From positions 1 through 64,000 of the forward strand of contig NZ_BDJC01000002.1 of NCBI RefSeq assembly GCF_002005565.1: DNA of 64,000 bases, read 5' to 3'. Of the stretch, positions 45,121 through 54,199 are shown in pieces. The stretch's first letter is position 1. Every line of letters starts with the position of its first letter. A program made the translations under genes and the position numbers. The notes under the pieces were generated by a model, which saw only the letters and a list, made by a program, of their open reading frames with translations, had not been told where the DNA came from and made no database searches. The stretch comes from Streptomyces sp. JHA26. GTDB taxonomy: Bacteria; Actinomycetota; Actinomycetes; Streptomycetales; Streptomycetaceae.

Positions 45121-47400
45121 ATGCCAAAGAAGCGCTCGGGCGGTGGTCTGTCGCCAACGCAACAGGCCGCCAAGTTCCTCGGTGTCAGTGTGCTCGCAGG
45201 AGCCGTCCTGGCCGGCATCGCGTTGCCGGCCGTGGGCGCGCTGGGGCTGGCCGCCAAGGGTTCGGTGGAGAGTTTCGACGAACTCCCGGCCAACCTGAAG
45301 ACTCCCCCGCTCAGCCAGCGCACCACCATCCTCGACTCCGAGGGCGGCACCATCGCCTCCGTCTACTCGCGCGACCGCACGGTGGTCGGCCTGAAGGACA
45401 TCTCGCCCTACCTGCAGAAGGCGATCGTCGCCATCGAGGACTCGCGCTTCTACGAGCACGGCGCGGTCGACCTGAAGGGCGTGCTGCGCGCGCTCAACAA
45501 GAACGCCCGCAGCGGCGGGGTCTCCGAGGGCGCGTCCACCCTCACGCAGCAGTACGTCAAGAACGTCTTCGTCGAGGAGGCCGGTGACGACCCGACGAAG
45601 GTCGCCCAGGCCACCCAGCAGACCATCGGCCGCAAGATCCGCGAGCTGAAGTTCGCGATCCAGGTCGAGGAGGAGCTGGGCAAGAAGAAGATCCTCGAGA
45701 ACTACCTCAACATCACCTTCTTCGGCCAGCAGGCCTACGGGGTCGAGGCGGCCGCCCAGCGGTACTTCTCCAAGCACGCCAAGGACCTCAACCTCCAGGA
45801 GTCCGCCCTCCTGGCCGGCATCGTCCAGTCGCCCAGCCGGTACGACCCGGTCAACGACGAGGCCGAGGCCGTCAAGCGGCGCAACGTGGTGCTGGCGCGC
45901 ATGGCCGAGGTCGGCGACATCTCCCAGGCGGACGCCGACAAGGCCAAGGCGGCACCGCTCGGACTGAAGATCAGCAAGCCCGCGAACGGCTGCATCACGG
46001 CGACGCAGGGCGCGGGCTTCTTCTGCGACTACGTGCACGAGGTCTTCCTGAACGACCCGGTCTTCGGCAAGACCCGCAAGGACCGCGCCAAGATCTGGAA
46101 CCAGGGCGGCCTGACCATCCGCACGACGCTCGATCCGCAGGCCCAGAAGTCGGTGCAGCAGTCCCTCAAGGACCACGTCTACCAGTCGGACGCCGTCGCG
46201 GCGGCGAGCACGCTGGTCGAGCCCGGCACCGGCAAGATCGTCGCGATGGGCCAGTCGAAGCCGTACGGCTACGGCAAGAACGAGACCGAGATCAACTACT
46301 CGGTCGACCACGAGTGGGGCGGATCCAACTTCGGCTTCCCGACCGGCTCGACGTTCAAGCCCTTCGTCGCGGCGGCCGCGCTCGAACAGGGGCGGCCGGC
46401 CACCCAGGTGTACTCGTCGCCGTACGAGATGCCGTATCCGGAGCCGGTGCAGACGTGCAGCGGCAAGCCCTGGCTCAACGAGGACGACGAGACCGTCCCC
46501 AACGAGAGCAAGTCCGAGGTCGGCCCGTACCCGCTGAAGGAGGCGATGGCCCTCTCGGTCAACACCTACTTCGTGCAGATGGTCGCCGACATCGGGCTGT
46601 GCCCGGTGGTGAAGATGACGGACGCCCTGCACGTCGTGCAGGGCAACGGCGAGAAGCTCCCCGAGGTGCCCGCCGTCGCCCTCGGCTCCAAGGGCATCTC
46701 CCCGCTGAGGATGGCGAGCGCGTACGCCGCCTTCGCCTCCCGGGGCATGTACTGCACGCCGGTCGCGATCGAGTCGATCACGCAGAAGATCGGCGACAAG
46801 GAGAAGTCGCTCGAGGTTCCGAAGTCGACGTGCTCCCGCGCGATGAGCGAGAAGACCGCGGACACGGTGAACACCCTGCTGCAGGGCGTGATCGACTCCG
46901 GTACGGGTAAGGCGGCCGGCCTCAGCGACCGCGCCAACGCGGGCAAGACGGGTACGACGGACGAGCGGAAGAACGCGTGGTTCGTCGGCTACACGCCGAA
47001 CATGTCGGGCGCCGTCTGGGTCGGCAGTGCCACGCAGAAGGTCCAGATGCGGGACATCACGATCGGCGGCCAGTACCACGATCTGGTCTTCGGCGGCGGC
47101 GTGCCGGGTCCGATCTGGAAGGACGCCATGACCGGTGCCCTGGAGGGCAAGGAATCCCCGTCCTTCAATCTGGTCGACGTGCCGGACGTGGACACCGACA
47201 AGGACAAGAACAAGAACAAGGACAAAGACAAGGAGAAGGACAAGGACAAGGACAAGGGCCGGGGTGACGACGGCCTGATCGGCGGCCTGCTCGGCGGCGG
47301 GGGCAACGGAGGCGGCAACGGCGGCACCGAGCCGAACCCCGGCTTCTCCTTCCCGGGCGGCTTCGTCCAGGGACCGGGCAACGGCCCCGGGGGCCGCTGA
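45121..47400 (+). CDS. Class A penicillin-binding protein
   Basis: This bifunctional peptidoglycan synthase has 759 residues. An N-terminal membrane helix (about 18-45) is followed by a GT51 glycosyltransferase domain, with catalytic AIVAIEDSRFYEHGAVD near 106 and EGASTLTQQYVKN. The transpeptidase domain has TGSTFKPF (active Ser about 410), SVNTYF (SxN) and AGKTGTT (KTG about 609). The tail is a Lys/Asp repeat (about 695-718) followed by a Gly/Asn-rich end, probably disordered and outside the membrane. A perfect bidirectional terminator follows. WblA is encoded divergently. Confidence 0.95.
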   Translation: MPKKRSGGGLSPTQQAAKFLGVSVLAGAVLAGIALPAVGALGLAAKGSVESFDELPANLKTPPLSQRTTILDSEGGTIASVYSRDRTVVGLKDISPYLQKAIVAIEDSRFYEHGAVDLKGVLRALNKNARSGGVSEGASTLTQQYVKNVFVEEAGDDPTKVAQATQQTIGRKIRELKFAIQVEEELGKKKILENYLNITFFGQQAYGVEAAAQRYFSKHAKDLNLQESALLAGIVQSPSRYDPVNDEAEAVKRRNVVLARMAEVGDISQADADKAKAAPLGLKISKPANGCITATQGAGFFCDYVHEVFLNDPVFGKTRKDRAKIWNQGGLTIRTTLDPQAQKSVQQSLKDHVYQSDAVAAASTLVEPGTGKIVAMGQSKPYGYGKNETEINYSVDHEWGGSNFGFPTGSTFKPFVAAAALEQGRPATQVYSSPYEMPYPEPVQTCSGKPWLNEDDETVPNESKSEVGPYPLKEAMALSVNTYFVQMVADIGLCPVVKMTDALHVVQGNGEKLPEVPAVALGSKGISPLRMASAYAAFASRGMYCTPVAIESITQKIGDKEKSLEVPKSTCSRAMSEKTADTVNTLLQGVIDSGTGKAAGLSDRANAGKTGTTDERKNAWFVGYTPNMSGAVWVGSATQKVQMRDITIGGQYHDLVFGGGVPGPIWKDAMTGALEGKESPSFNLVDVPDVDTDKDKNKNKDKDKEKDKDKDKGRGDDGLIGGLLGGGGNGGGNGGTEPNPGFSFPGGFVQGPGNGPGGR

Positions 47401-47416
47401 CGCGCGGCCCGCGCGG

Positions 47417-47448
47417 TGGAGCGCTCCGCGGTGCCGCGGAGCGCTCCA
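47417..47448. terminator. Bidirectional terminator
   Basis: TGGAGCGCTCCGCGG (47417-47431) and CCGCGGAGCGCTCCA (47434-47448) are perfectly complementary, between the PBP gene and the convergent secreted-protein gene. Confidence 0.85.
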
Positions 47449-47457
47449 GGGCCCGGA

Positions 47458-47862
47458 TCACGTCCAGGTCGTGACCCACTCCATCATCTTGTCGTAGCTG
47501 TCCCAGATGATTCCGCCGGTGGGCGTGCCCTGCCAGTCGCCGACCAGGCAGCGGAGCGTCACATGGTGGTCCTCGGCGAAGTCGAGGTTGACGTCGCGCG
47601 TGGTGCCGCTGCCGTTGCTGTTCCAGTAGTAGTACGTTCCGTAGCCGTCGACGCGGAGCTCCGCGACGATGGAGTGACCGTCGGCGTCACGGTCCTTGAT
47701 GATGAGGTGCTCTCCATAGGGCCGGAACTCGCAGTAGCCGACCTGGTTCCAGCCCGTGTAGATGCCCGCGTTCGCGTCGTCGGCCTGAGCCGAGGAGGCG
47801 GCGAACCCGATCATCGTGCAGGCGGCGGCCACGGTGGCGGCCCATTTCGCCGTACGGCGCAT
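47458..47862 (-). CDS. Small secreted protein, paralogue 1
   Basis: The protein of 134 residues has a signal peptide (MRRTAKWAATVAAACTMIGF, cleavage after SSAQA). The mature part contains YGEHLIIKDRDADGHSIVAEL and YYYWNSNGSGTT, and ends in IIWDSYD. It has two cysteines, CEFRPY and LRCLVGD. The same pattern recurs in the gene immediately upstream, so the two are paralogues. I chose ATG 47862 because AGGAAG lies 6 bases before it; ATG 47868 is possible. The family is known to me only as hypothetical secreted Streptomyces proteins. Confidence 0.8.
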   Translation of the reverse strand: MRRTAKWAATVAAACTMIGFAASSAQADDANAGIYTGWNQVGYCEFRPYGEHLIIKDRDADGHSIVAELRVDGYGTYYYWNSNGSGTTRDVNLDFAEDHHVTLRCLVGDWQGTPTGGIIWDSYDKMMEWVTTWT

Positions 47863-47894
47863 GGTCATCTTCCTTTCGTCGTTTCCTACGGGTA

Positions 47895-48284
47895 TCAGGC
47901 CTCGCCGAAGGCCCACGGGCCGCAGGAGTCCCAGATCACCGTCTTGCTCCCGTACTCGCCGACGCAGGCCTGGATGACGACCGGCGTTCCTTCGGGAAGC
48001 TCGAAGTCGTAGAGCGTGTTGGTGCTCTTGCCCTTGGAATTCCACAGGGTGTAGGTCTTCGGCGTGCCGGTGTTGACATCGAAGATCGCGACCGCCGAGT
48101 GGCCGTCCGCCTCCTCGTCGATGATGTTCACCTTTTCCCCGTAGTGAGTGAACGTCACCATGGACGCGTAGTAATTCTTCGCCTGCGTGTAGCAGTCCGT
48201 TCCCGCCATCGCGCTGCCGCTCAGCCCGATCGTGAGAGCCGCTGCGGCGCCCACCGTGAACGCGACCTGCTGGTATCGACGCAT
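47895..48284 (-). CDS. Small secreted protein, paralogue 2
   Basis: This 129-residue product has a signal peptide ending SGSAMA. The mature protein matches its downstream neighbour: HYGEKVNIIDEEADGHSAVA, LWNSKGKSTN, CVGEYGS and VIWDSC. It has three cysteines. The start ATG 48284 is preceded by GGAG six bases upstream. Only 32 bases separate it from paralogue 1, so they are probably one transcript. The function is unknown; a beta-rich extracellular domain is likely. Confidence 0.8.
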   Translation of the reverse strand: MRRYQQVAFTVGAAAALTIGLSGSAMAGTDCYTQAKNYYASMVTFTHYGEKVNIIDEEADGHSAVAIFDVNTGTPKTYTLWNSKGKSTNTLYDFELPEGTPVVIQACVGEYGSKTVIWDSCGPWAFGEA

Positions 48285-48402
48285 TATTGTCTCCATTCGA
48301 CTTTCAGAATGCCGCAGCGATCATCCGGGGCGAAATCGCGACCCGCCACCCCGTGACTGCGGCACGGAGCATGAATTGACGGGCGGAATTCAGTCGGCCC
48401 GT

Positions 48403-48675
48403 TCAGGCCACCCGGTCCTCGCGAACCATGTCCGGCCCGGTCCCGACGGACCCGTGGAAGCCGGCCCCGGACGGCAGCAGGCCGAGCTCGTGCGCGCGGG
48501 CGCCCAGTGCCACACGCCCCTTGACGTGCCATCGGAGCATGAGGCCCCGCATCTTCCGCTGGACCGTCCGGTGTCCCAGTCCCAGGCGCCGGCCGATGGC
48601 CGCCTCGCCCAGCCCTTCGAACAGCAGACGAAGAATGCGCAGCTCGACCTCAGTGATAACCGCTGGATGATTCAT
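48403..48675 (-). CDS. HTH-only LuxR-like regulator
   Basis: This 90-residue protein is essentially one DNA-binding domain: VITEVELRILRLLFEGLGEAAIGRRLGLGHRTVQRKMRGL. It fits the LuxR/NarL C-terminal fold, with ARLGL-type turn and recognition helix HRTVQRKM. No receiver or sensor domain is present. ATG 48675 has GGGGGAA upstream; ATG 48711 and ATG 48687 are longer alternatives. It lies upstream of two secreted-protein genes. A perfect 16-bp palindrome stands 117 bp before its start, so autoregulation is plausible. Confidence 0.8.
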   Translation of the reverse strand: MNHPAVITEVELRILRLLFEGLGEAAIGRRLGLGHRTVQRKMRGLMLRWHVKGRVALGARAHELGLLPSGAGFHGSVGTGPDMVREDRVA

Positions 48676-48792
48676 ACGCGATTCCCCCATGAGCACGTCA
48701 CACCCGTTCACCCACTGGTGATCCTAGGTGGCTCACAGCTTCCGTCGACAGCCGCACAAAGTCGACCATGCACACCAACCGTGCATTTAGGG

Positions 48793-48808
48793 TGGCGTAA
48801 TTACGCCA
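48793..48808. promoter_or_regulatory. 16-bp palindrome, candidate operator 1
   Basis: TGGCGTAATTACGCCA is a perfect palindrome, 118 bp upstream of the LuxR-like gene. It is nearly identical to the site at 54301-54316. Confidence 0.65.
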
Positions 48809-48913
48809 GACCCCGGGGAATACGCCGGGCCGGTTTGACGTCTTTGCGACAGAAGTGGCCCTTTGGTCATGGAATGGCGCGATACGACTGAATGGGCAAC
48901 AGATATCGGGAGA

Positions 48914-49087
48914 TCAGGGAATCAGGAAGGCGATAAAGAGGCCGAGCGGTAGAAAGATACCGGCTGCGGCCATTGCCCACCCTGTCCTCCACGAGGTCTT
49001 TTCCCCAACTTTGACGCACAGCCATGTCATCGGGAGCAGGTAGAGGAACAGTGGAACGGAGACGAAGAACAGCAGGCCGGCACCCAT
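48914..49087 (-). CDS. 57-residue membrane protein
   Basis: The frame MGAGLLFFVSVPLFLYLLPM... ends FIAFLIP. Two hydrophobic helices (about 3-24 and 37-56) flank a charged loop KVGEKTSWRTGW. GAGGAG lies 5 bases before ATG 49087, a strong ribosome site. It begins 60 bases after the stop of the 1508-residue secreted protein, on the same strand, so it is probably co-transcribed. No family is recognised. Confidence 0.7.
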   Translation of the reverse strand: MGAGLLFFVSVPLFLYLLPMTWLCVKVGEKTSWRTGWAMAAAGIFLPLGLFIAFLIP

Positions 49088-49147
49088 GGCATCTCCTCGC
49101 GTTCCACGGGGGCCGTCGTCGTCCGGCGGCCCCCGTGGTCCGTCGCC

Positions 49148-52100
49148 CTACGGCGTGATGTTGTCGACGAAGCCTACGCTCGGCTCGTCACAGTGGACGA
49201 CGCCGCCCGGGTTGTGCCCCGGCCCGTCGCCGATGACCGGCACCGGCGGGTCGATGCCCCAGGGGTTGCCGCCGCTGCCGCGGTCGAACGCGTCGCACAT
49301 GCCGTACGCGTGGCCGTTCCCGATCGGCAGGTTGGAGAAGTTCTTCCAGTCGCCCAGCTTGATCCTCTGGTTGGACGGCCGGCCGAGGTTGTCGGTCATC
49401 CTGTCGTCGATGTAGAGGTACAGGTCGGGCATGTAGCTCTGGAAGACGATGCCGTTCGGCGGGACCGCGTCACGGTTCTCGGTCTTGTGCGTCGGCTTGA
49501 CGGTGCCGTCCGCGCAGAACGCCGCCGCGATGTCCTGCCAGATCGGCGGCGCGTTGCCGATCACGCTGCCGAACGCGTTGTTGCTCCCGTCGTTCTTGAA
49601 GAACATCGAGTAGATGTCCCCGGCGAAGTTCTGGATCATGATGTTCGTCTCCGGGTGCGCCTTGACCTTGTCGACCCACGCCTTGACGTTGTCGTTGATG
49701 TACTTGTGGGCGATCATCGGCCGGTACCCGTGGACGCCGCCGCCGATCGCGCGGACGTCCACGCAGGTCTGGTCCCCGTTCAGACGGGCCCCGCGGAAGT
49801 GCGGGAAGTAGACCTGTCCCGGCGTGTTCCCGTCGGCGTACGGGTGTGCCCGCTCGTCGTGACCGTACTCGAGCGCGTTCTCGGTGGTGTAGTCGATGTC
49901 GGGCCGCGTGATGCCGTAGTCCGCCTCGATCGCCTCGATGATGTCCGTCACGAAGTGCGGCAGGTGGGCGTTGCCGATCCGGAGCTTGTACCCCGCCCCC
50001 TCGCTCCCGGAAATGATCTTCCCGGTGGAGTCGTCGACGATGAAGCTGACCTCGATATCACTCTTGATCTTGTAGCTGTCCTCGCCCTTCAGCGCTTCGC
50101 TGGCGGGCTTCGACGGGTCCGGCCGCTGGTTGGCCATCGCCATCCACCACGGGATCGACTTGTCCGGTGCCGAGCCGTCCGCGCGCGGGGTGTACCCGCC
50201 GGCCTTGATCTCCTGGTACCACTTCTCGGCCGCGTCGTAGGTCTGCTGGCCGCTGCACTCGCCCACGGGCACGACGGTCGGGCAGCGGGCGGCGCCGGTG
50301 ATGCCCACCGTGTCGGCGCCGGGGTTGTCCCAGCGCGGCCCCTTGTACGCCAGGCCCATCGCCCAGTCGTACAGGGTCTTCATGGTGCGCAGTGGCGTGT
50401 TGAGCTCCTCCGGCATGTCGGAGTTGAGGTCCTGGTTGGGGTCGAAGATCGCCGCCGCCGTCAGGGTGCGCTCGACGAACCGGCCGTTGATCGGCTGGAC
50501 CGCGACGGCGTCGTAGGCGACGTCCTTGTCCCCCGTGCCGTCCTGCGCGATGGTCGACAGCGTCACCTTGGGCTTGCCGTTGAACATGAACGCGCCCAGC
50601 GCCACCCAGCGGTTCTTGCTGCCGTTCTGGTCCAGGACGCGGGTCTTGACGCCCTTGGCGGTGTGGATCTTGTACACGGCGTACTTCTCCTGGGCGCCGT
50701 GGTCGGGCAGGTGCACCCAGATCTTCGCGGGCCCGTCGACGCTCTGGCCGAGCGTCCAGGTACCCGTGATCTTCAGCCGCTCGCCCTTGGCGTCGTCGGC
50801 GCGCGAGTGGCCGAAGTAGAAGTGACCGCCGAAACCGGCGCCGAGCTGATGCAGGTCGACCTTGGCGGGCCACACCGCGGAGATGGTTTTCCCGTCATGG
50901 GCCAGGCCCGCCTCGCCGTCGCCGAAGTCGAGGGAGAAGGTGCCCTCGTTCGACCAGTCGCTGTTGGAGCAGCCCGGCCGTACGGAGGGCGTGCCCCCCG
51001 CCACGTCGTCGATGATCATTGCCCCCGAGGGCAGGCCGGAGCGGCTGCAGTTGGGCGGATAGGCGGTGCCGTCGGCCTGTTCGGCGTCGTAGTCCGGCGA
51101 GGGAAAGCGGAAGAACTCGTTGCCGCATGCGTAGTCGCAGTCCGTCTTCCACTGCACCGACTGGTGGTACCAGCACTTGAAGTCGTCGCGGGTGCACGGT
51201 CCCTGGCCGGGCTCGTTGGCGGCGCCGTCACCGATCTTGGACGGCTCGCACCAGTTGTAGGGGCCGCAGAACAGGTCCTCCGGCGGCTTCACGCGGGCGC
51301 GGTTGTACTTCGCGGACCCCTCGATGGTCGCGTCACCCGCGGAGCCGTTCCACCAGGCGGCGCGGAACGCCGGCACCATCGTGCCCGGCGACTCCAGGAA
51401 CGCGGGCGGGTGGGCGGCGAAGCCGAGCACCTTCTCGGGGTAGGGCCAGTGCTGCGGGCGTGCGGCGTCCGCGGCGTCCTCGTTGCCGAGGTTGTCCTCC
51501 ATGAACGGCGTACGGCCCGCGTCCCACTCGGGGTTGGCCGGGTTGTTGGCCCAGCCCACGCCCCAGGGCTCGTTGCCGTTGACGTTCTCGTAGAACCCCG
51601 AGTTGTAGGCCCACAGCGCGAAGAACCAGTTCTCCAGCTTCGTCGGGTCGCCGTCGTGCACGACCAGCCCGGCCCGCTTGGTCTGGTTCCACTTGGAGAC
51701 CAGGATCTCCAGACCGGCGGCCACGTTCGCCGCGTAGTCCAGGGCGACCGCGCGCTGCTCGTCGTACGGGAGGGCGGCGCCGCCCTTGCCGTGCTCGCGC
51801 CCGGCCAGCCGCATGTGGTCGGTGACCTGGGTGATGCCGTAGCCGCAGTCGGCCTCGGACCAGTCCACGTCCCAGTCGTTGTCGCTGTTGCCGTCGTAGT
51901 AGTCGATGCCGTAGTAGTTGCCGATCAGCGGGTTCCCGGTCACCCCGGGGACGGCCGACCGGGCCGCCTGCCACATGTTCGACTCCTGCGTGGTGACGCC
52001 CAGCATCACCTGCGCCGGGACCCGGCCGCCGCCGTCCAGCTGGTAGTCCGAGAAGAGGCTCTGCGGCGAGTACGCCGGCATGCCGAGGTTCTTCCAGTTG

Positions 52101-53674
52101 GCCGGGCGGGAGGCACCGATGTTCAGCTTCCCGGTGATCGCCTTGTTGACCGCCCACTCCACCTGACGCGGCTTCGGCTGCATCGCCTGGTTGCGCGGAT
52201 CGTTGCGCGGCACGGAACACGTGCGCTCCGACTCCACGATCTCCGTACGCGTCCCCGTCACATCGCCCGGGTCCGCGGCCGCGGCGTCGACCGCCCGCAT
52301 CCCGGCCGTCTGCGTGCTCGTGCCGCTCCTGCCGCCCTTCGCGCCGGGCGCCTTGCCCGCCGTGCCGAGGAGGGGCGACGGCTCGCGGGACGTCTCCCAC
52401 CGCGGCGACGTGGACTTGAGGGGCGTCACGGTGAAGCCGGTCTTCGCGCCGGAGTCACGGACCGTCGCGGTGATGTCGACCGGCCGGGCGTCGAGGGCCG
52501 ACTCCGGCTGGAGGTACTTCGGGGAGCCCTTGCCGTCCGCCCACACCGTCCGCTGGACGATCATGGCGCCCGTGGTGGAGACCGTGGCGTCCTTCGACGC
52601 GCCGGCCAGGTGGGTGACGGTCTTCGGGAGGCTCTTCGCGGCCTTGACGCCACCGGTGAGGTAGACCTGACCGCCGCGCCGGGTCAGACCGGTGTCGGCG
52701 AGCGGTCCGGAACCGAGCTGGGCCACCTTGTTCCCGGCCCAGCGGCGCACGAGCGCCGTCTCCTGGGTCTTCAGGCTGTCGCGCTGCACGCGCTCCAGGA
52801 AGACGTACCCGCCGGCGCCGTCCTTGCTGATGCGGTACGGCACCGTGCCCGTGGTGGCGAGCTTCTTCTTCCGGCCCTCGGCGTCGACCTCGACGAGCGT
52901 GCGCCCGGAGGCCGCGGCGATCTTCCCGCCGCCGGCCGGCACCGAGGAGGTGAGCTGCCCGTCCACCACGACGGGACGGCTCACCGTGCCGGTCGCCGCG
53001 TCCACGCGGATCAGCCGTGTCTGCTTCTTGTCCTCACCCGGGGACTGCGTCAGCACGGCCTCCTCACCGGTGCCGCACCCCGGGTTGTAGTACGACAGCG
53101 ACGCGTTGACCTTCAGTTTGGTCACCGCGCCGGTGACCAGGTCGACCACGGCGGTGAAACCACCGCGCGCCATCAGTGCCGGGTCGTTGGTGAAGGTGCG
53201 CGGGGCGTAGACGACCACGGCGCGCTTGCCGGAGCCGGTGACGCACACGTTGCCGATCCACTGGTCGGCGTCGAAGCCGGGCTCGGCCAGCGAGGCCAGC
53301 GTCTGCCACGCGTACCCGCTCTTCTCCGTGGCGGTCAGCAGGTGGAAGCCCTGGGCGTCGCCGGTGCTGGTCCAGGCGATGTCGGCCGACTTCAGGTAGT
53401 CGTCGCCGAGCACCTCCGCACGGTCCTCGCCGGGCACCGAGTCCGGTGCAGGGGCGGCGGCCGGTGCGGACTCGCGGGGCGCGGGCTCGTCGGCCCAGGC
53501 GACGCTCTGCAGCAGACCCGCCAGCAGTCCGCCGGCCGTCAGCAGCGCCAGCGGTGCTCTGACGCGTCTGCGTCCGCCGGATCGTGGGGCAGGTCCCGTA
53601 CGAGACCTGCCGTGATCGCGTACTGTCAACGATTCGTCCTTTCCGTGCTGGGCATGACTGAAGGAAATGGACAT
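49148..53674 (-). CDS. Large secreted protein: lysozyme-like transglycosylase plus golvesin-type domain
   Basis: The product has 1508 residues. A secretion signal with RRR and a hydrophobic helix (about 36-62) ends near AWADE. Residues about 85-400 look like a beta-propeller-type region. A lysozyme-like domain at about 545-720 has PAQVMLGVTTQESNMWQAA (catalytic Glu near 563), GYGITQVTDHM and ALWAYNSGFYENV. A golvesin C-terminal-like domain follows at about 905-1065 (FSLDFGDGEAG, KIWVHLPDHG). The last 440 residues are unassigned. It probably cuts or binds cell-wall glycan outside the cell. ATG 53674 lacks a ribosome site; TTG 53629 has AAAGGAC 6 bases upstream and may be the true start. Confidence 0.85.
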   Translation of the reverse strand: MSISFSHAQHGKDESLTVRDHGRSRTGPAPRSGGRRRVRAPLALLTAGGLLAGLLQSVAWADEPAPRESAPAAAPAPDSVPGEDRAEVLGDDYLKSADIAWTSTGDAQGFHLLTATEKSGYAWQTLASLAEPGFDADQWIGNVCVTGSGKRAVVVYAPRTFTNDPALMARGGFTAVVDLVTGAVTKLKVNASLSYYNPGCGTGEEAVLTQSPGEDKKQTRLIRVDAATGTVSRPVVVDGQLTSSVPAGGGKIAAASGRTLVEVDAEGRKKKLATTGTVPYRISKDGAGGYVFLERVQRDSLKTQETALVRRWAGNKVAQLGSGPLADTGLTRRGGQVYLTGGVKAAKSLPKTVTHLAGASKDATVSTTGAMIVQRTVWADGKGSPKYLQPESALDARPVDITATVRDSGAKTGFTVTPLKSTSPRWETSREPSPLLGTAGKAPGAKGGRSGTSTQTAGMRAVDAAAADPGDVTGTRTEIVESERTCSVPRNDPRNQAMQPKPRQVEWAVNKAITGKLNIGASRPANWKNLGMPAYSPQSLFSDYQLDGGGRVPAQVMLGVTTQESNMWQAARSAVPGVTGNPLIGNYYGIDYYDGNSDNDWDVDWSEADCGYGITQVTDHMRLAGREHGKGGAALPYDEQRAVALDYAANVAAGLEILVSKWNQTKRAGLVVHDGDPTKLENWFFALWAYNSGFYENVNGNEPWGVGWANNPANPEWDAGRTPFMEDNLGNEDAADAARPQHWPYPEKVLGFAAHPPAFLESPGTMVPAFRAAWWNGSAGDATIEGSAKYNRARVKPPEDLFCGPYNWCEPSKIGDGAANEPGQGPCTRDDFKCWYHQSVQWKTDCDYACGNEFFRFPSPDYDAEQADGTAYPPNCSRSGLPSGAMIIDDVAGGTPSVRPGCSNSDWSNEGTFSLDFGDGEAGLAHDGKTISAVWPAKVDLHQLGAGFGGHFYFGHSRADDAKGERLKITGTWTLGQSVDGPAKIWVHLPDHGAQEKYAVYKIHTAKGVKTRVLDQNGSKNRWVALGAFMFNGKPKVTLSTIAQDGTGDKDVAYDAVAVQPINGRFVERTLTAAAIFDPNQDLNSDMPEELNTPLRTMKTLYDWAMGLAYKGPRWDNPGADTVGITGAARCPTVVPVGECSGQQTYDAAEKWYQEIKAGGYTPRADGSAPDKSIPWWMAMANQRPDPSKPASEALKGEDSYKIKSDIEVSFIVDDSTGKIISGSEGAGYKLRIGNAHLPHFVTDIIEAIEADYGITRPDIDYTTENALEYGHDERAHPYADGNTPGQVYFPHFRGARLNGDQTCVDVRAIGGGVHGYRPMIAHKYINDNVKAWVDKVKAHPETNIMIQNFAGDIYSMFFKNDGSNNAFGSVIGNAPPIWQDIAAAFCADGTVKPTHKTENRDAVPPNGIVFQSYMPDLYLYIDDRMTDNLGRPSNQRIKLGDWKNFSNLPIGNGHAYGMCDAFDRGSGGNPWGIDPPVPVIGDGPGHNPGGVVHCDEPSVGFVDNITP

Positions 53675-53770
53675 ACGTCGACGCGAAAAGCGGCCGTCAC
53701 GCTGCTTTCCGCGTCGTCGAATTCAGAAGGACGTCTTCAGGACGCCTTCAGGACACCCTCTCGGGGAATT

Positions 53771-54199
53771 TCAGCCACAGTGGACGTTCTGCCACTGGTC
53801 GCCGACGATTTTGTTGTACGCCGGGTCGGCGACCCAGCCGGAGAGGGTGATGCACTTGCCGTTGGAATTGGTGACCGTGGCGGGACCGGCGTACTGGGTG
53901 AAGTAGCCCTCGTCCTTGTCGCTGTCGCCGCTGTGCCACAGCTTGACGTCCATGTAGTGCCGCTGACCTGCGTACTTCTTGGTCATGTTGATGACACAGT
54001 TGGTCCCGCCGTTGGCGCTGGAGTAGTAGAGGTAGATCGATCCCCACGTACTCCCGTTCTCGTCCTTGATGTTGTACGTGTCGATCTGCGAACCCGGGCA
54101 TCCGTAAGCCTCGGCGGCAGCCGACGCCGAAGGGGCGGCCACGAGATTGAGTCCGGCCGCGACGAGAAGGCCGGACAGGAGCGCGGCGGTTCTGCGCAT
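53771..54199 (-). CDS. Small secreted protein resembling spore-associated protein A
   Basis: The protein has 142 residues and a signal peptide (MRRTAALLSGLLVAAGLNLV, cleavage after SASA). The mature part starts with a Cys-containing AYGCPGSQ, then IYLYYSSANGGTNCVINM and NGKCITLSGWV, and ends QNVHCG. Four cysteines suggest two disulfides. The AYGC... and LYYSSANGGTNC patterns are those I recall from SapA-like proteins. GGGGAT lies 8 bases before ATG 54199. A near-copy of the 16-bp palindrome is 102 bp upstream. The large secreted protein gene follows 97 bases downstream. Confidence 0.75.
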   Translation of the reverse strand: MRRTAALLSGLLVAAGLNLVAAPSASAAAEAYGCPGSQIDTYNIKDENGSTWGSIYLYYSSANGGTNCVINMTKKYAGQRHYMDVKLWHSGDSDKDEGYFTQYAGPATVTNSNGKCITLSGWVADPAYNKIVGDQWQNVHCG

